7,721 bases of DNA from Bacteroidota bacterium (lineage in GTDB: Bacteria > Bacteroidota > Bacteroidia > Bacteroidales > PUMT01). Position 1 is the stretch's first letter. Each line of letters starts with the position of its first letter. Position numbers and translations under genes: made by a program. Below are positions 1 through 7,445 of the stretch, one piece after another. The stretch lies in NCBI GenBank assembly GCA_003567115.1, contig PXAP01000167.1, positions 1 to 7,721 of the forward strand, given 5' to 3'. Below the pieces are notes generated by a model that had not been told where the DNA came from, searched no databases, and worked only from the letters and a program-made list of their open reading frames with translations.

Positions 1-195
1 GCAATCAGCAATAAAAATCCAATTATCAGAACTATAACAAAGTATTCAATCAATACCAGGATAATCTGTCTATTATTTCGGATGAACCTTTTTATTGTAT
101 GGAATAACATCTATTTAATACTTCTTTACTGTTTTAAAACCAACCAATTATAACTATAATTAATTCTCAGGCTAACATTTGATTATGAGGCTTTA
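1..195. other. AT-rich intergenic region, no gene seen
   Basis: This stretch lies downstream of the GH97 gene and runs to the window edge. It is AT-rich, and I see no reading frame with recognisable protein character on either strand, no RNA gene, and no match to the Bacteroidota -7 element (TAnnTTTG) on either strand. The only structure noted is a short stem at 181-203 that overlaps the GH97 stop codon. The sequence TATAACAAAG (33-42) recurs once in the gap upstream of GH97, near 2300; in AT-rich DNA this may be chance. Confidence 0.6.
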
Positions 196-203
196 TCATA
201 ATC
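181..203 (-). terminator. Weak stem-loop overlapping the GH97 stop codon (doubtful terminator)
   Basis: GATTATGA (181-188) and TCATAATC (196-203) are perfect 8-bp complements around a 7-nt loop, and the right arm contains the GH97 stop codon (196-198). On the minus strand the stem is followed by AAATGTTAG and not by a T tract, and the stem is AT-rich. It is therefore a poor match to an intrinsic terminator. It may help protect the 3' end of the transcript, or it may be chance. Confidence 0.2.
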
Positions 204-2181
204 TTGTAATCTGTGCCGCAAACCCACCTGCCGGCAGCATATGAAGGGTTACCGGGGTTTCCCGGTTGACAGTAAGCTCTTTAATCTTGTAATCCTCCTT
301 ATGCTCGCCATCAGCTATTAGTGAAAGGATATAGTTACCTTCCGGAAGGTGTCGCAGGGTAAACGTTACATCTTTGGGCTCCATTTCGCCGTTAATACCG
401 CCCAGATAATAAACACCATCCTTCTGCCTGAACAATACTGCGAGTTTCCCGGGATAGCCGTCAACAAACCATGTATTATCCCATACAGTGGGAACATTTC
501 TTAAAAAGTCGAGTACCTTCGCCGGCTGCTGACGAAATCCACTGATGTTATCGGCAAAATGCTGTAATGCCGACTCGAAAATGACTGATAGGGCCAGCTC
601 ATGTGCCCATGTTGTTTGCCTGATTGATTGCGGACTGAAATTGGTAAAGGTCACAGGAGTATAATCCATACTGCCCATTACATTTCGTGTAAACGGGTAA
701 ATACAGTTAAGGTAGGGAGCAGTAGGAGGAAATCCAGGATAACTGTATAATTCAGCTCCTCGTACTCCCTCCATCGTAAGGAGGTTGGGATATGTTCTTT
801 CCCAGCCTTTCGGGAAGGTGCAGCCATGAAAATTGACCATGATTTGAAAGTCAGCAGCATCACGAAGTATGTCCAGGTACAACTGAATCATATTCTGCTT
901 TTCACTCTGAAAGAAATCAATCTTAACCCCTTTTACTCCTAACCTGCTTATCCGTTCAAACTCCTTTCGCCTTATTTCACGTTTATGCATCAGGTCCCGT
1001 GGTCCGGCATCCATAACCCTGGTATGATTGCCGCCTGAATTGTACCAGAGATTGATCCCTACATCCTTGCTATTGGCGTATTCAATCAGTTCCTCAACTG
1101 TTCCTCCACTCATCATGTGCCATCCGGCATCAACAAGAGAATATGGCCAGTTCATCTCTGCTGCCAGATCAACATATTGTTTTAAAGGCTCATAGAAATA
1201 GCTGCTGGAATGATCGCTCCACCAGCTCCATGATGCTATACCCGGGTTTATCCACGATATATCTTCCAGCGCAACAGGTCTGGCCAGATCATGAGGAAGC
1301 GTAGTCTCGACTATAGGGGCCAGAGTTCTCCCGACTACAATAAATCGCCAGGGAGTTTGCCATGGAAGAGAGCTCACAGGATGGACATCTCCAATACCAT
1401 AGTTCTCCCAATCATGCGGAAATTGCAGCTTATACTTTCCATCACTTGCCTCGGCTGCCAGATGCGATCCGCAGTACTCATCGTAAACGGCTGTTTCACT
1501 GACGAATACCCAAACATCGTTCGTGTGGAACAATACAGGGAACCCCCAGCCAGTGGACATTGGAGGATAGTCCCCTATTGCCTGAACCGGCTCATATCCA
1601 TATTCATATGCAGGAGACCATATGCCAAGAGTATCATAGGGTTGTTTCCATGCTTCACCGGGGACAGGAATGTGAAACCCTGTCAGCTCCCTGAGTACCC
1701 TGTAACTATTGTCCGATTTTTCCGGGAAACGATAGCTGAAAGCCACACCATCGTTATATAACCTGAAAATAACTTCCAGCAGCGCATTATTATCATTCCT
1801 GAAAGTAAGACTGAACCTGTTATAGTGGTTCCTCCTCAATGATCTCTTACCGCTGATCATGTAATACTCCTCATCAAAGTTTGCAGGTCCGCTTGCCTTT
1901 ACAAGGGTAAGATTTTTACTGAAATCTTCATCCTCCCTGATAATACCCAGAGGTGAAGGCTTGATCGCCGTTAATTTCTCCCCTTCACCGGTAATCTCAA
2001 CGCTGTAAGATAACGGAGCGCTAATGCCGTGGAAGTTTTCAATCCCCCCGGTTGAAATGGTAACGCTTATTGATCCATCGGGCGATTCGATCACCCAGGT
2101 TTTCTCTGTTTCATTATTGCATGCGCCAATAACTGTGATAACAGCGATGCTGATAAAGGAAGCAATATTATTTATGCTCAT
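196..2181 (-). CDS. Glycoside hydrolase family 97 lipoprotein, probably retaining alpha-galactosidase-like
   Basis: A 661-aa exo-acting alpha-glycosidase of family GH97, the family of SusB, of normal length. The N-terminus is a lipoprotein signal with lipobox IGAC and lipidation Cys21, so the enzyme is probably membrane-anchored in the periplasm or on the surface. Residues ~27-300 form the N-terminal beta-sandwich (WVIESPDGSISV, then RLYNDGVAFSYRF at 140-152). A TIM barrel follows (~310-560), with WSWWSD (318-323), SLVDAGW (348-354), KGVKIDFFQS (417-426), LLTMEGVRGAE (467-477) and WAHELALSVIFESALQHFADN (525-545). A C-terminal beta domain covers ~575-661. Asp422 sits where retaining GH97 enzymes such as Bacteroides thetaiotaomicron BT1871 carry the nucleophile, and Glu471 is the likely acid/base. 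SusB-type inverting members use glutamates elsewhere. This favours alpha-galactosidase over alpha-glucosidase; the substrate is inferred. The start is firm because an in-frame TAA lies five codons upstream. The signal's n-region (MSINN) has no basic residue, which is unusual. Confidence 0.93.
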   Translation of the reverse strand: MSINNIASFISIAVITVIGACNNETEKTWVIESPDGSISVTISTGGIENFHGISAPLSYSVEITGEGEKLTAIKPSPLGIIREDEDFSKNLTLVKASGPANFDEEYYMISGKRSLRRNHYNRFSLTFRNDNNALLEVIFRLYNDGVAFSYRFPEKSDNSYRVLRELTGFHIPVPGEAWKQPYDTLGIWSPAYEYGYEPVQAIGDYPPMSTGWGFPVLFHTNDVWVFVSETAVYDEYCGSHLAAEASDGKYKLQFPHDWENYGIGDVHPVSSLPWQTPWRFIVVGRTLAPIVETTLPHDLARPVALEDISWINPGIASWSWWSDHSSSYFYEPLKQYVDLAAEMNWPYSLVDAGWHMMSGGTVEELIEYANSKDVGINLWYNSGGNHTRVMDAGPRDLMHKREIRRKEFERISRLGVKGVKIDFFQSEKQNMIQLYLDILRDAADFQIMVNFHGCTFPKGWERTYPNLLTMEGVRGAELYSYPGFPPTAPYLNCIYPFTRNVMGSMDYTPVTFTNFSPQSIRQTTWAHELALSVIFESALQHFADNISGFRQQPAKVLDFLRNVPTVWDNTWFVDGYPGKLAVLFRQKDGVYYLGGINGEMEPKDVTFTLRHLPEGNYILSLIADGEHKEDYKIKELTVNRETPVTLHMLPAGGFAAQITRL

Positions 2182-2419
2182 ATTCCCAATAGTTTAATTG
2201 TGTATTAACAGGTATTTCCCATTAATCTGACAAAAACTGCTCATATAATTGATGCCCGGCAAAACGTTATTATTAACCACCGGGAGATAATATGACCTTA
2301 TAACAAAGGAAATTTATTCTATAGCTCTGCGCTATATAAATCATCTCAAATCTGTTGCATGAAATTCTCCATTTCACTCACAGAGACAAAAGTGATACAG
2401 TTGAGACAATAATATCAGT
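2182..2419 (-). promoter_or_regulatory. Intergenic region upstream of GH97 with dyad and direct repeat
   Basis: The 238-bp gap between the HTCS stop and the GH97 start is large enough for a separate promoter. It contains a dyad, TATAGC-TCTGC-GCTATA (2320-2336), extended by ATTTA (2312-2316) and TAAAT (2337-2341) with a 3-nt bulge. It also contains a direct repeat GAGACAA (2383-2389 and 2403-2409) with a 20-bp period, close to the two-turn spacing used by many AraC-family half-sites. No clean TAnnTTTG -7 element is present on the minus strand. The best partial match is TTTG (complement of 2260-2263), then 21 bp, then a half-matching element at 2231-2238. No convincing terminator follows the HTCS gene, so read-through from HTCS into GH97 is possible. 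The regulatory role is inferred. Confidence 0.3.
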
Positions 2420-5400
2420 TCACTCATTGCAGGTATCATCTTCAATCTTTACCTGCCCTGAGCATTTGCCCCTGTTCTGTATGAATTCGGTTGGAGTAAC
2501 ACCATAGGTGGCCTTGAAGCATCTTGTGAAGTACGGCGGGCTGCTAAATCCGACGGTGTAGGCAATGCCGGTTATATTGTTATCATCATGCATCAGCATC
2601 TCTGCTGCTTTTTTTAGCCTCACGGTTCGGACAAACTCCTTTACAGGTTGCTTGATTATTGAGTTAAACTTGCGGTATAATTGGGCCCTGCTCATTCCCA
2701 GCTTATCGGTCAAAAAATCAACATCCAGATCGGGATTGGATATATTGTCCTGAATTATATCAAGTACCTTCTGCATGAAGGTGTCATCCGACGATTTCCT
2801 GATCTGGTTCAACGGGCTCCTTGCAAAATCGGAACTGAACTTTTCAATAATTCTTTTCCTCGTTTCAACAAGATTCCTTATTCTGATTAACAACTCCTCA
2901 ATACTGAACGGTTTGGTGATATAGGCATCAGCCCCGCACTTTAGTCCGGACACTTTGCCATTCGCGGATGCCCGGGCTGTAAGCAGGATTATTGGTATAT
3001 GGTCTGTCTGCATTTCAGATTTCATGGTCTGGCACATTTCCTCCCCGCTAATTCCTGGAAGGATAATGTCCGAAATAACCAGTTCAGGTATATGGTTTCG
3101 CGCTATCTCAAGGCCTTCCTCTGCAGATTCCGCTTCAAGTATGCTGTAATACCTTACCAGTTCCTGTTTCAGATAGAGCCTTGTATCAGCGTCATCTTCC
3201 ACAATCAACAAAGTGGGAACATCCTGATTATCCAAATAGGTGTACTCTGATTGTCTGGTGGTGCCGGAGATTGGGACAACATCTGTTTCAGGTCCATCTT
3301 CTCTTTGTAAAACAGGTGTCCGGGGGGATTCATAAGAAACGGCACCAGCATAATAGCTCTCTCCGTGAGGAAAACATACTGTGAAGGTGCTGCCCCCGGA
3401 ATAATCTTCAGGATCATTAGCTGTCACTTTTATCTTACCCTTATGCAATTCAATCATCTCTTTTGCAATTGACAGTCCGATCCCACTACCCTTAAGAGAC
3501 TGATTATTTGCGGATTTGATACAGAGGTAACGTTCAAATATCTTTTCTCTCATGCCGGGAGCAACACCGGGACCGGTGTCAATCACCCTGATTGATATGA
3601 AGTCTTTGGCATAAAAGCTGCTCTGATATTTATCAGATTGATGGTGTCCCCTGAGCTCTACCCTGACCTGACCATTTTCAGGGGTGAATTTAATTGCATT
3701 TGACACCAGATTAGTAACGACAGTCTCAATTATCTCGGGATCAAACCATGCAAAATCATCACATTCCTCATGATGAAAGGTCAGACTTATACCTTTTTGC
3801 CTGGCAAGTGAGGTGAAAGACCTTGTGATCTCCTTAACAAAGGTAATAATGTTACCTCCCACAATATTCAGCCGGTAAGCTCCCGTATCAATTCTCCTGA
3901 AATCGAGAAACTGGTTAACCAGGTGTTGTAGCCTCTGCACGTTTCGTTGCATGAGATGAACCTGAAAGAAATCCTTCTTCCAGTCAAAATTCTCCCTCTT
4001 CTTCAACAGGTTATCGAGAGGACCGGATATAAGCAGAAGAGGTGTTCTTATTTCATGGGCGACATTGGTAAAGAACCCCGATTTAAGGGTATCTATCTCC
4101 TGCATTCTCTTAACCTCCATGCGGGCTGTAACCTTTATCTTAATGATATAGCGCAACAGAAACAATAGTCCCAGAGTAATTACCAGGTAACCAAAAAACG
4201 CCCAATTAGTAAGAAAAAAGGGAGGGGCTATGGCTATGTCCAACCTGGCCTCATCATCAGACCATACTCCGTCATTATTAGCAGCACGAACCCTGAAACG
4301 GTAGTGCCCGTGCCTGAGGTTGGTATAAGTTGCATCATGCCCTGATCCAACATGGTACCAGTCTTTATCGAATCCCTCAAGGATATAGGCGTACTGGTTT
4401 TCGTCAGAATTAATAAAATTCAATGCTGAAAAGGAGAATGTAAGGGAGTTTTGATTGTGCCTGAGCATTATCTGGTTTTGAGTGGAAATACTTTCGCTGA
4501 ATATTCCCGAATCATCATCTATCTCTACCTTTTTGTTAAAAAGGGACATCCCGGTAATAAATACAGGAGGTTTATGATGGTTAAGTGTAATTGAATCGGG
4601 ATGAAAAAAAACCACTCCATGTGATGTTCCAAAATAAAGCCATCCTTCTTCGTTCTGATTATGTGAATTGTAAATAAAATGATTTGATATTAATCCGTCC
4701 GATTTATTAAATCTGTTAATAGAGGAAGTAAAAATACCGGGATCAAGAGTGTCCAGCCGGGTTGCAAGATCAATGCCAAGGGACCGGGTGTTAAACAGGT
4801 TCAGCCCGTTCATCGTACTGACCCAAATATTACCCTTTACATCTCTTGTTATTCCTGCTGTCAGGTTTGCTGAAAGGCCCTGATCCTTGTTTATCCTTAT
4901 ATATGTATGGTTAACGGGGTTAAAAATTAAAACACCGAAATCGGTAGCCAGCCATAATAATCCTGATGCATCCTCCTCCAGGCTACGTATGCTCGAAAAG
5001 CTTTGTCCCCCATCGTCGAATCGAAAATGCTGATAGGATGAAGTTTCTATATCGTATCTGGTTAGCCCCATATTGCCTGATAGCCAAAGTAATCCATGAC
5101 GGTCAACTAAAAGTGACCATATCCATAAATAGGGCTGCTGCCTGTTATCATCAGTATATTTACTTGAAGTATAAGAGACACGTCCGGTTGATCTGTTGAT
5201 CTTTGCAAACCCTTTGCCCTGAATGGCCACCAACAGGTTCCCATTGTTGTCGGTTGCCATATCCCTTATATCATTACCGGGTATTGCAAAAACTTCAGGG
5301 TTATCAGTTCTGTATTGACGGACCAGTATTCCGTTACTGTCATATACCTCAATACCTCCCTGGTATGATCCAACCAGCATATTACCATATGCATCGCGTA

Positions 5401-6832
5401 ATATGGCATGTATATCCTGGGTAATCAGACCTGAATCAGGCGGACGGGAGGGAGTTCTAACCATACCTTTATCATCAAAGATCTCCACCCTCCCGTCAGA
5501 ATACCCTACCCATACTCCACCACGGGCGTCATGGCTGATAGCCCTGACCACATTACTGATATTTCCTGTAATATTTGAATTTATATGTATATCATAGCTG
5601 TGGAATGATTTCCTTGACTGGGCAAGCAACAAACCGTAATGTTCGGTCCCGATCCACAAATTATCATGGTTATCCCTGTACGTGTACTTGACGATTGGTT
5701 TAAGCCATTGTCTCCGACCGGGTTCGATAAAACTAACATGCTGAACTGTCTCATTGATTGTACAAAATAAGAAGAGTCCGCTATTGGTTGAAACCCACAG
5801 ATCAGTACCCTCCTTCATCAGGTGGTAAATGTATTTAACACCGTCAATATCAATACTTCTGACCATCCCCGATTCAACGTCCATTACCTTGAGCCCTTCC
5901 TGGGTGGAAGCAATCCAGACCATCCCGTCTGCAACACTGATATAGTTTATAAGGTCACCAGGGTTAAGCCCGGGATCCACAATGTGAAAATAATGCCGGT
6001 ACTTTTGCGTGTCAGGATCGATACGGCTTATTCCGTGCTGTGAATATACAATCCATACAGCGCCATAGTTATCAACCTTTACAAGCCTGACACTATTATC
6101 CAGCGGGGAATTGGGGTCCTTCTCCCGCACACAGGATTTCAGGAGTTCCGCACGATGTGTTTCCTGAAGACTATCCGCAAGCAGTTGATTAAGTTCGTAA
6201 ACAAGTTCCTTATCCGATTGGAAAGGTTTGTCAAGAAGAGAGGCCGCTGCCGAAATGACATTTGACGGAATCTGACCTTGCATGAGGTGATTTATAGTCT
6301 CCGCAGTAATGGTCACATAATGACGGGAAGAAACATTTTCAATAAACCCTTTGTTCCTGTCCAGTATGGAGATACCCTCATGGGTGCCGATCCAGTAACG
6401 GTCGTTTGAATCCCGGCATATGGAATTGATCCTGTGGCCCGGCATTCCATATAGGGGGTCTTCTCTGAAAATATGATGTGAAAGCTTCTCCCTGGTACTG
6501 ATGTATTGTGATACTACATCAGAGGCTACCCACAAGGAGCCCTCCCGGTCCAGATATAATTGGCTTATATTTGTCAGGCTGCGGGTTTCCTGCTGATCCC
6601 GGGATAAAAGGAATTGCCTGAAGGTGGTTCCGTCGTACCGGTTAAGTCCCATCTCCGTACCGATCCACATAAAGCCCTGAATATCCTGTATTATGGAAGT
6701 AACAGATGCATTTGAAAGGCCATCCTCTGTTGTAAACTGTCTCACGAATAGAGGATTTCCTTGCTGGGATTGCCCAAAGGCCTGAAACAACAAGGAGGCA
6801 AAAGCAATGGTGAGTATTATACGCCTGACCAT
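2420..6832 (-). CDS. Hybrid two-component system sensor/regulator (HTCS), PUL activator
   Basis: A 1470-aa one-protein signalling system of the inner membrane that senses a periplasmic glycan fragment and binds DNA in the cytoplasm. A signal peptide (~1-20, ending AFG/Q) precedes two seven-bladed Reg_prop propellers. Blade motifs (W-[IVL]-x-[TS]-GL) centre near residues 56, 101, 147, 260, 306, 346, 393, 441, 486, 534, 583, 627, 670 and 733. A Y_Y_Y Ig-like domain (~760-868) leads to one membrane span (~877-897). The kinase has its H-box at 920-930 (His926), N-box Asn1045, G1 DTGPG (1085-1089), F-box IFERY (1098-1102) and G2 GSGIG (1115-1119). A receiver (~1206-1320) has acidic pair Asp1213/1214, phospho-acceptor Asp1255, Thr1285 and Lys1307. 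An AraC DNA-binding domain (~1355-1453) ends the protein. All catalytic residues are present, so it should be active. One oddity is the 113-residue step between blades 3 and 4, against 40-50 elsewhere. It lies between the susD end and GH97, and most likely activates the adjacent susCD operon (inference). Confidence 0.97.
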   Translation of the reverse strand: MVRRIILTIAFASLLFQAFGQSQQGNPLFVRQFTTEDGLSNASVTSIIQDIQGFMWIGTEMGLNRYDGTTFRQFLLSRDQQETRSLTNISQLYLDREGSLWVASDVVSQYISTREKLSHHIFREDPLYGMPGHRINSICRDSNDRYWIGTHEGISILDRNKGFIENVSSRHYVTITAETINHLMQGQIPSNVISAAASLLDKPFQSDKELVYELNQLLADSLQETHRAELLKSCVREKDPNSPLDNSVRLVKVDNYGAVWIVYSQHGISRIDPDTQKYRHYFHIVDPGLNPGDLINYISVADGMVWIASTQEGLKVMDVESGMVRSIDIDGVKYIYHLMKEGTDLWVSTNSGLFLFCTINETVQHVSFIEPGRRQWLKPIVKYTYRDNHDNLWIGTEHYGLLLAQSRKSFHSYDIHINSNITGNISNVVRAISHDARGGVWVGYSDGRVEIFDDKGMVRTPSRPPDSGLITQDIHAILRDAYGNMLVGSYQGGIEVYDSNGILVRQYRTDNPEVFAIPGNDIRDMATDNNGNLLVAIQGKGFAKINRSTGRVSYTSSKYTDDNRQQPYLWIWSLLVDRHGLLWLSGNMGLTRYDIETSSYQHFRFDDGGQSFSSIRSLEEDASGLLWLATDFGVLIFNPVNHTYIRINKDQGLSANLTAGITRDVKGNIWVSTMNGLNLFNTRSLGIDLATRLDTLDPGIFTSSINRFNKSDGLISNHFIYNSHNQNEEGWLYFGTSHGVVFFHPDSITLNHHKPPVFITGMSLFNKKVEIDDDSGIFSESISTQNQIMLRHNQNSLTFSFSALNFINSDENQYAYILEGFDKDWYHVGSGHDATYTNLRHGHYRFRVRAANNDGVWSDDEARLDIAIAPPFFLTNWAFFGYLVITLGLLFLLRYIIKIKVTARMEVKRMQEIDTLKSGFFTNVAHEIRTPLLLISGPLDNLLKKRENFDWKKDFFQVHLMQRNVQRLQHLVNQFLDFRRIDTGAYRLNIVGGNIITFVKEITRSFTSLARQKGISLTFHHEECDDFAWFDPEIIETVVTNLVSNAIKFTPENGQVRVELRGHHQSDKYQSSFYAKDFISIRVIDTGPGVAPGMREKIFERYLCIKSANNQSLKGSGIGLSIAKEMIELHKGKIKVTANDPEDYSGGSTFTVCFPHGESYYAGAVSYESPRTPVLQREDGPETDVVPISGTTRQSEYTYLDNQDVPTLLIVEDDADTRLYLKQELVRYYSILEAESAEEGLEIARNHIPELVISDIILPGISGEEMCQTMKSEMQTDHIPIILLTARASANGKVSGLKCGADAYITKPFSIEELLIRIRNLVETRKRIIEKFSSDFARSPLNQIRKSSDDTFMQKVLDIIQDNISNPDLDVDFLTDKLGMSRAQLYRKFNSIIKQPVKEFVRTVRLKKAAEMLMHDDNNITGIAYTVGFSSPPYFTRCFKATYGVTPTEFIQNRGKCSGQVKIEDDTCNE

Positions 6833-6835
6833 ATC

Positions 6836-6880
6836 AAATGCATTTAACTGAAGCGTATCTTCAAATATATAAAATATATT
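6836..6880 (-). promoter_or_regulatory. Candidate promoter (-7 element) of the HTCS gene
   Basis: On the minus strand TATATTTG (complement of 6862-6869) matches the Bacteroidota -7 consensus TAnnTTTG exactly and lies 29 bp upstream of the HTCS start codon, which would give a short leader of roughly 20 nt. No TTTG -33 element is found at the usual 19-21 bp spacing, so the call rests on one box in AT-rich DNA. The -7 box overlaps an AT dyad, AATATAT-AAA-ATATATT (6864-6880). A perfect 10-bp palindrome, AAATGCATTT (6836-6845), ends 3 bp before the start codon. Either could be an operator or chance. Confidence 0.35.
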
Positions 6881-7050
6881 CTATCTAACTACTGATCATT
6901 AAAAATTCAGCCTTACTGCAATACGCACACATATGCTTGATATTGTTTCAGTAATAAAATAAAGTTTTGGCATTATTATGACCCGTGTTTATTAAGAACC
7001 ATTTTATAGAAGGGTTTTTTAAAAGAATATGCTTATGAAGCATGGGCCAC
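6881..7050. other. Intergenic region between HTCS promoter and T9SS-tail terminator
   Basis: This AT-rich spacer separates the upstream operon's terminator from the HTCS promoter. I find no reading frame with protein character, no RNA gene and no further clear promoter box on either strand. It is the expected place for the distal part of HTCS regulation. Confidence 0.5.
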
Positions 7051-7092
7051 TAAAAAAGAGGCTGTGGTTTTGTTACGACAGCCTCTTTTTTA
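7051..7092 (-). terminator. Strong intrinsic terminator, bidirectional by sequence
   Basis: The arms 7051-7065 and 7078-7092 form a perfect 15-bp stem with core AGAGGCTGT/ACAGCCTCT, closing a 12-nt loop. Each strand carries six T residues at the 3' side of the stem, so it could work in both directions. In the direction of the genes it lies 25 bp after the stop of the T9SS-tail frame and about 220 bp before the HTCS start. It ends transcription from the susD side and gives the HTCS gene its own unit. Confidence 0.85.
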
Positions 7093-7117
7093 TAGGGTAT
7101 CCAGAACGAGCTTATTA

Positions 7118-7315
7118 CTACCTCTGGATCACGAATCGGTGAGTAGTCGTTTTGTTACTGCCGGTTGTCAGCTTTAAAATATATACTCCGCTCTGCAGGT
7201 TTTCCACGTTTAAAGAATTACCACCTTGCGTGAGTTGTGACGTTAGAGCAATCCTTCCCATTGAATCGTAAATGCGGGTTTCATCTTTCTCAAGGTTAAC
7301 CGGAGAAAAAAACAC
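7118..7315 (-). pseudogene. Headless T9SS type A sorting-domain remnant
   Basis: This 65-codon frame encodes only the end of a T9SS C-terminal sorting domain, the tag that takes proteins across the outer membrane through the type IX system. The visible core is RIYDSMGRIALTSQL (14-28), then SLNVENLQSGVYILKLTTG (34-52) and the terminal HRFVIQR (59-65), which is the type A pattern. The usual YPNP start of the domain and any passenger protein are missing. The frame is closed upstream by TAG at 7334-7336, and none of the three frames between there and the susD stop resembles the missing part. The only long start is a GTG at 7313-7315 that lies inside the stem of the preceding terminator; a later ATG is at 7259-7261. 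No signal peptide is present, so it could not be exported as it stands. The gene ends with TAG-TAA-TAA in frame (7112-7120) and its own terminator, which suggests the true 3' end of a once larger gene. A 5' deletion or an assembly join are the likely explanations. Confidence 0.75.
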
Positions 7316-7364
7316 CTTGTCACCACAAAGGAACTACCAAACCCTTGACCGACAAGGTGTTTTT
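7306..7364 (-). terminator. Intrinsic terminator after the susD-like gene
   Basis: The arms 7308-7321 and 7351-7364 form a perfect 14-bp stem (AAAAACACCTTGTC/GACAAGGTGTTTTT) around a 29-nt loop. On the minus strand it is followed by seven T residues (complement of 7306-7312). It starts about 80 bp after the susD stop and should end the susCD transcript. A weaker competing hairpin, CCTTGT-CACC-ACAAAGG (7315-7331, with one bulge), shares its left arm. The T9SS-tail sequence begins directly after the T tract, so the stem and the apparent GTG start of that frame overlap. Confidence 0.82.
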
Positions 7365-7445
7365 CCTGACACTAACCTTAACCTAAATCACACCTATTTG
7401 AAAATGACTGTCATTAGTACAGTAAATTTCCAATTGAGATTGCAT
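7365..7445 (-). other. 3' untranslated region of the susD-like gene
   Basis: This is the spacer between the susD stop codon and its terminator. No gene is seen. It holds a small tandem repeat, TAACCT twice (7373-7384), with no known meaning. Confidence 0.5.

Noticed and set aside
1291..1761. 156-codon plus-strand reading frame inside GH97
   Set aside because: It is antisense to a conserved, full-length GH97 coding sequence, and its translation has no recognisable domain or protein-like pattern. It is a shadow frame.
196..2181. Assignment of the hydrolase to GH31 or GH36
   Set aside because: The domain order (N-terminal beta-sandwich, barrel, short C-terminal beta domain) and the KIDFF, MEGVRG and AHELAL motifs fit GH97. 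The GH31 WxDMxE-type motif is absent.
3205..3417. 70-codon minus-strand frame within the HTCS gene
   Set aside because: It is in another frame of the linker and receiver region, where the HTCS frame carries intact catalytic motifs.
7306..7364. Riboswitch or attenuator reading of the alternative hairpins
   Set aside because: Two mutually exclusive hairpins can be drawn, but the weaker one has six paired bases with a bulge, and the element follows a stop codon instead of preceding a functional gene. A plain terminator explains it.
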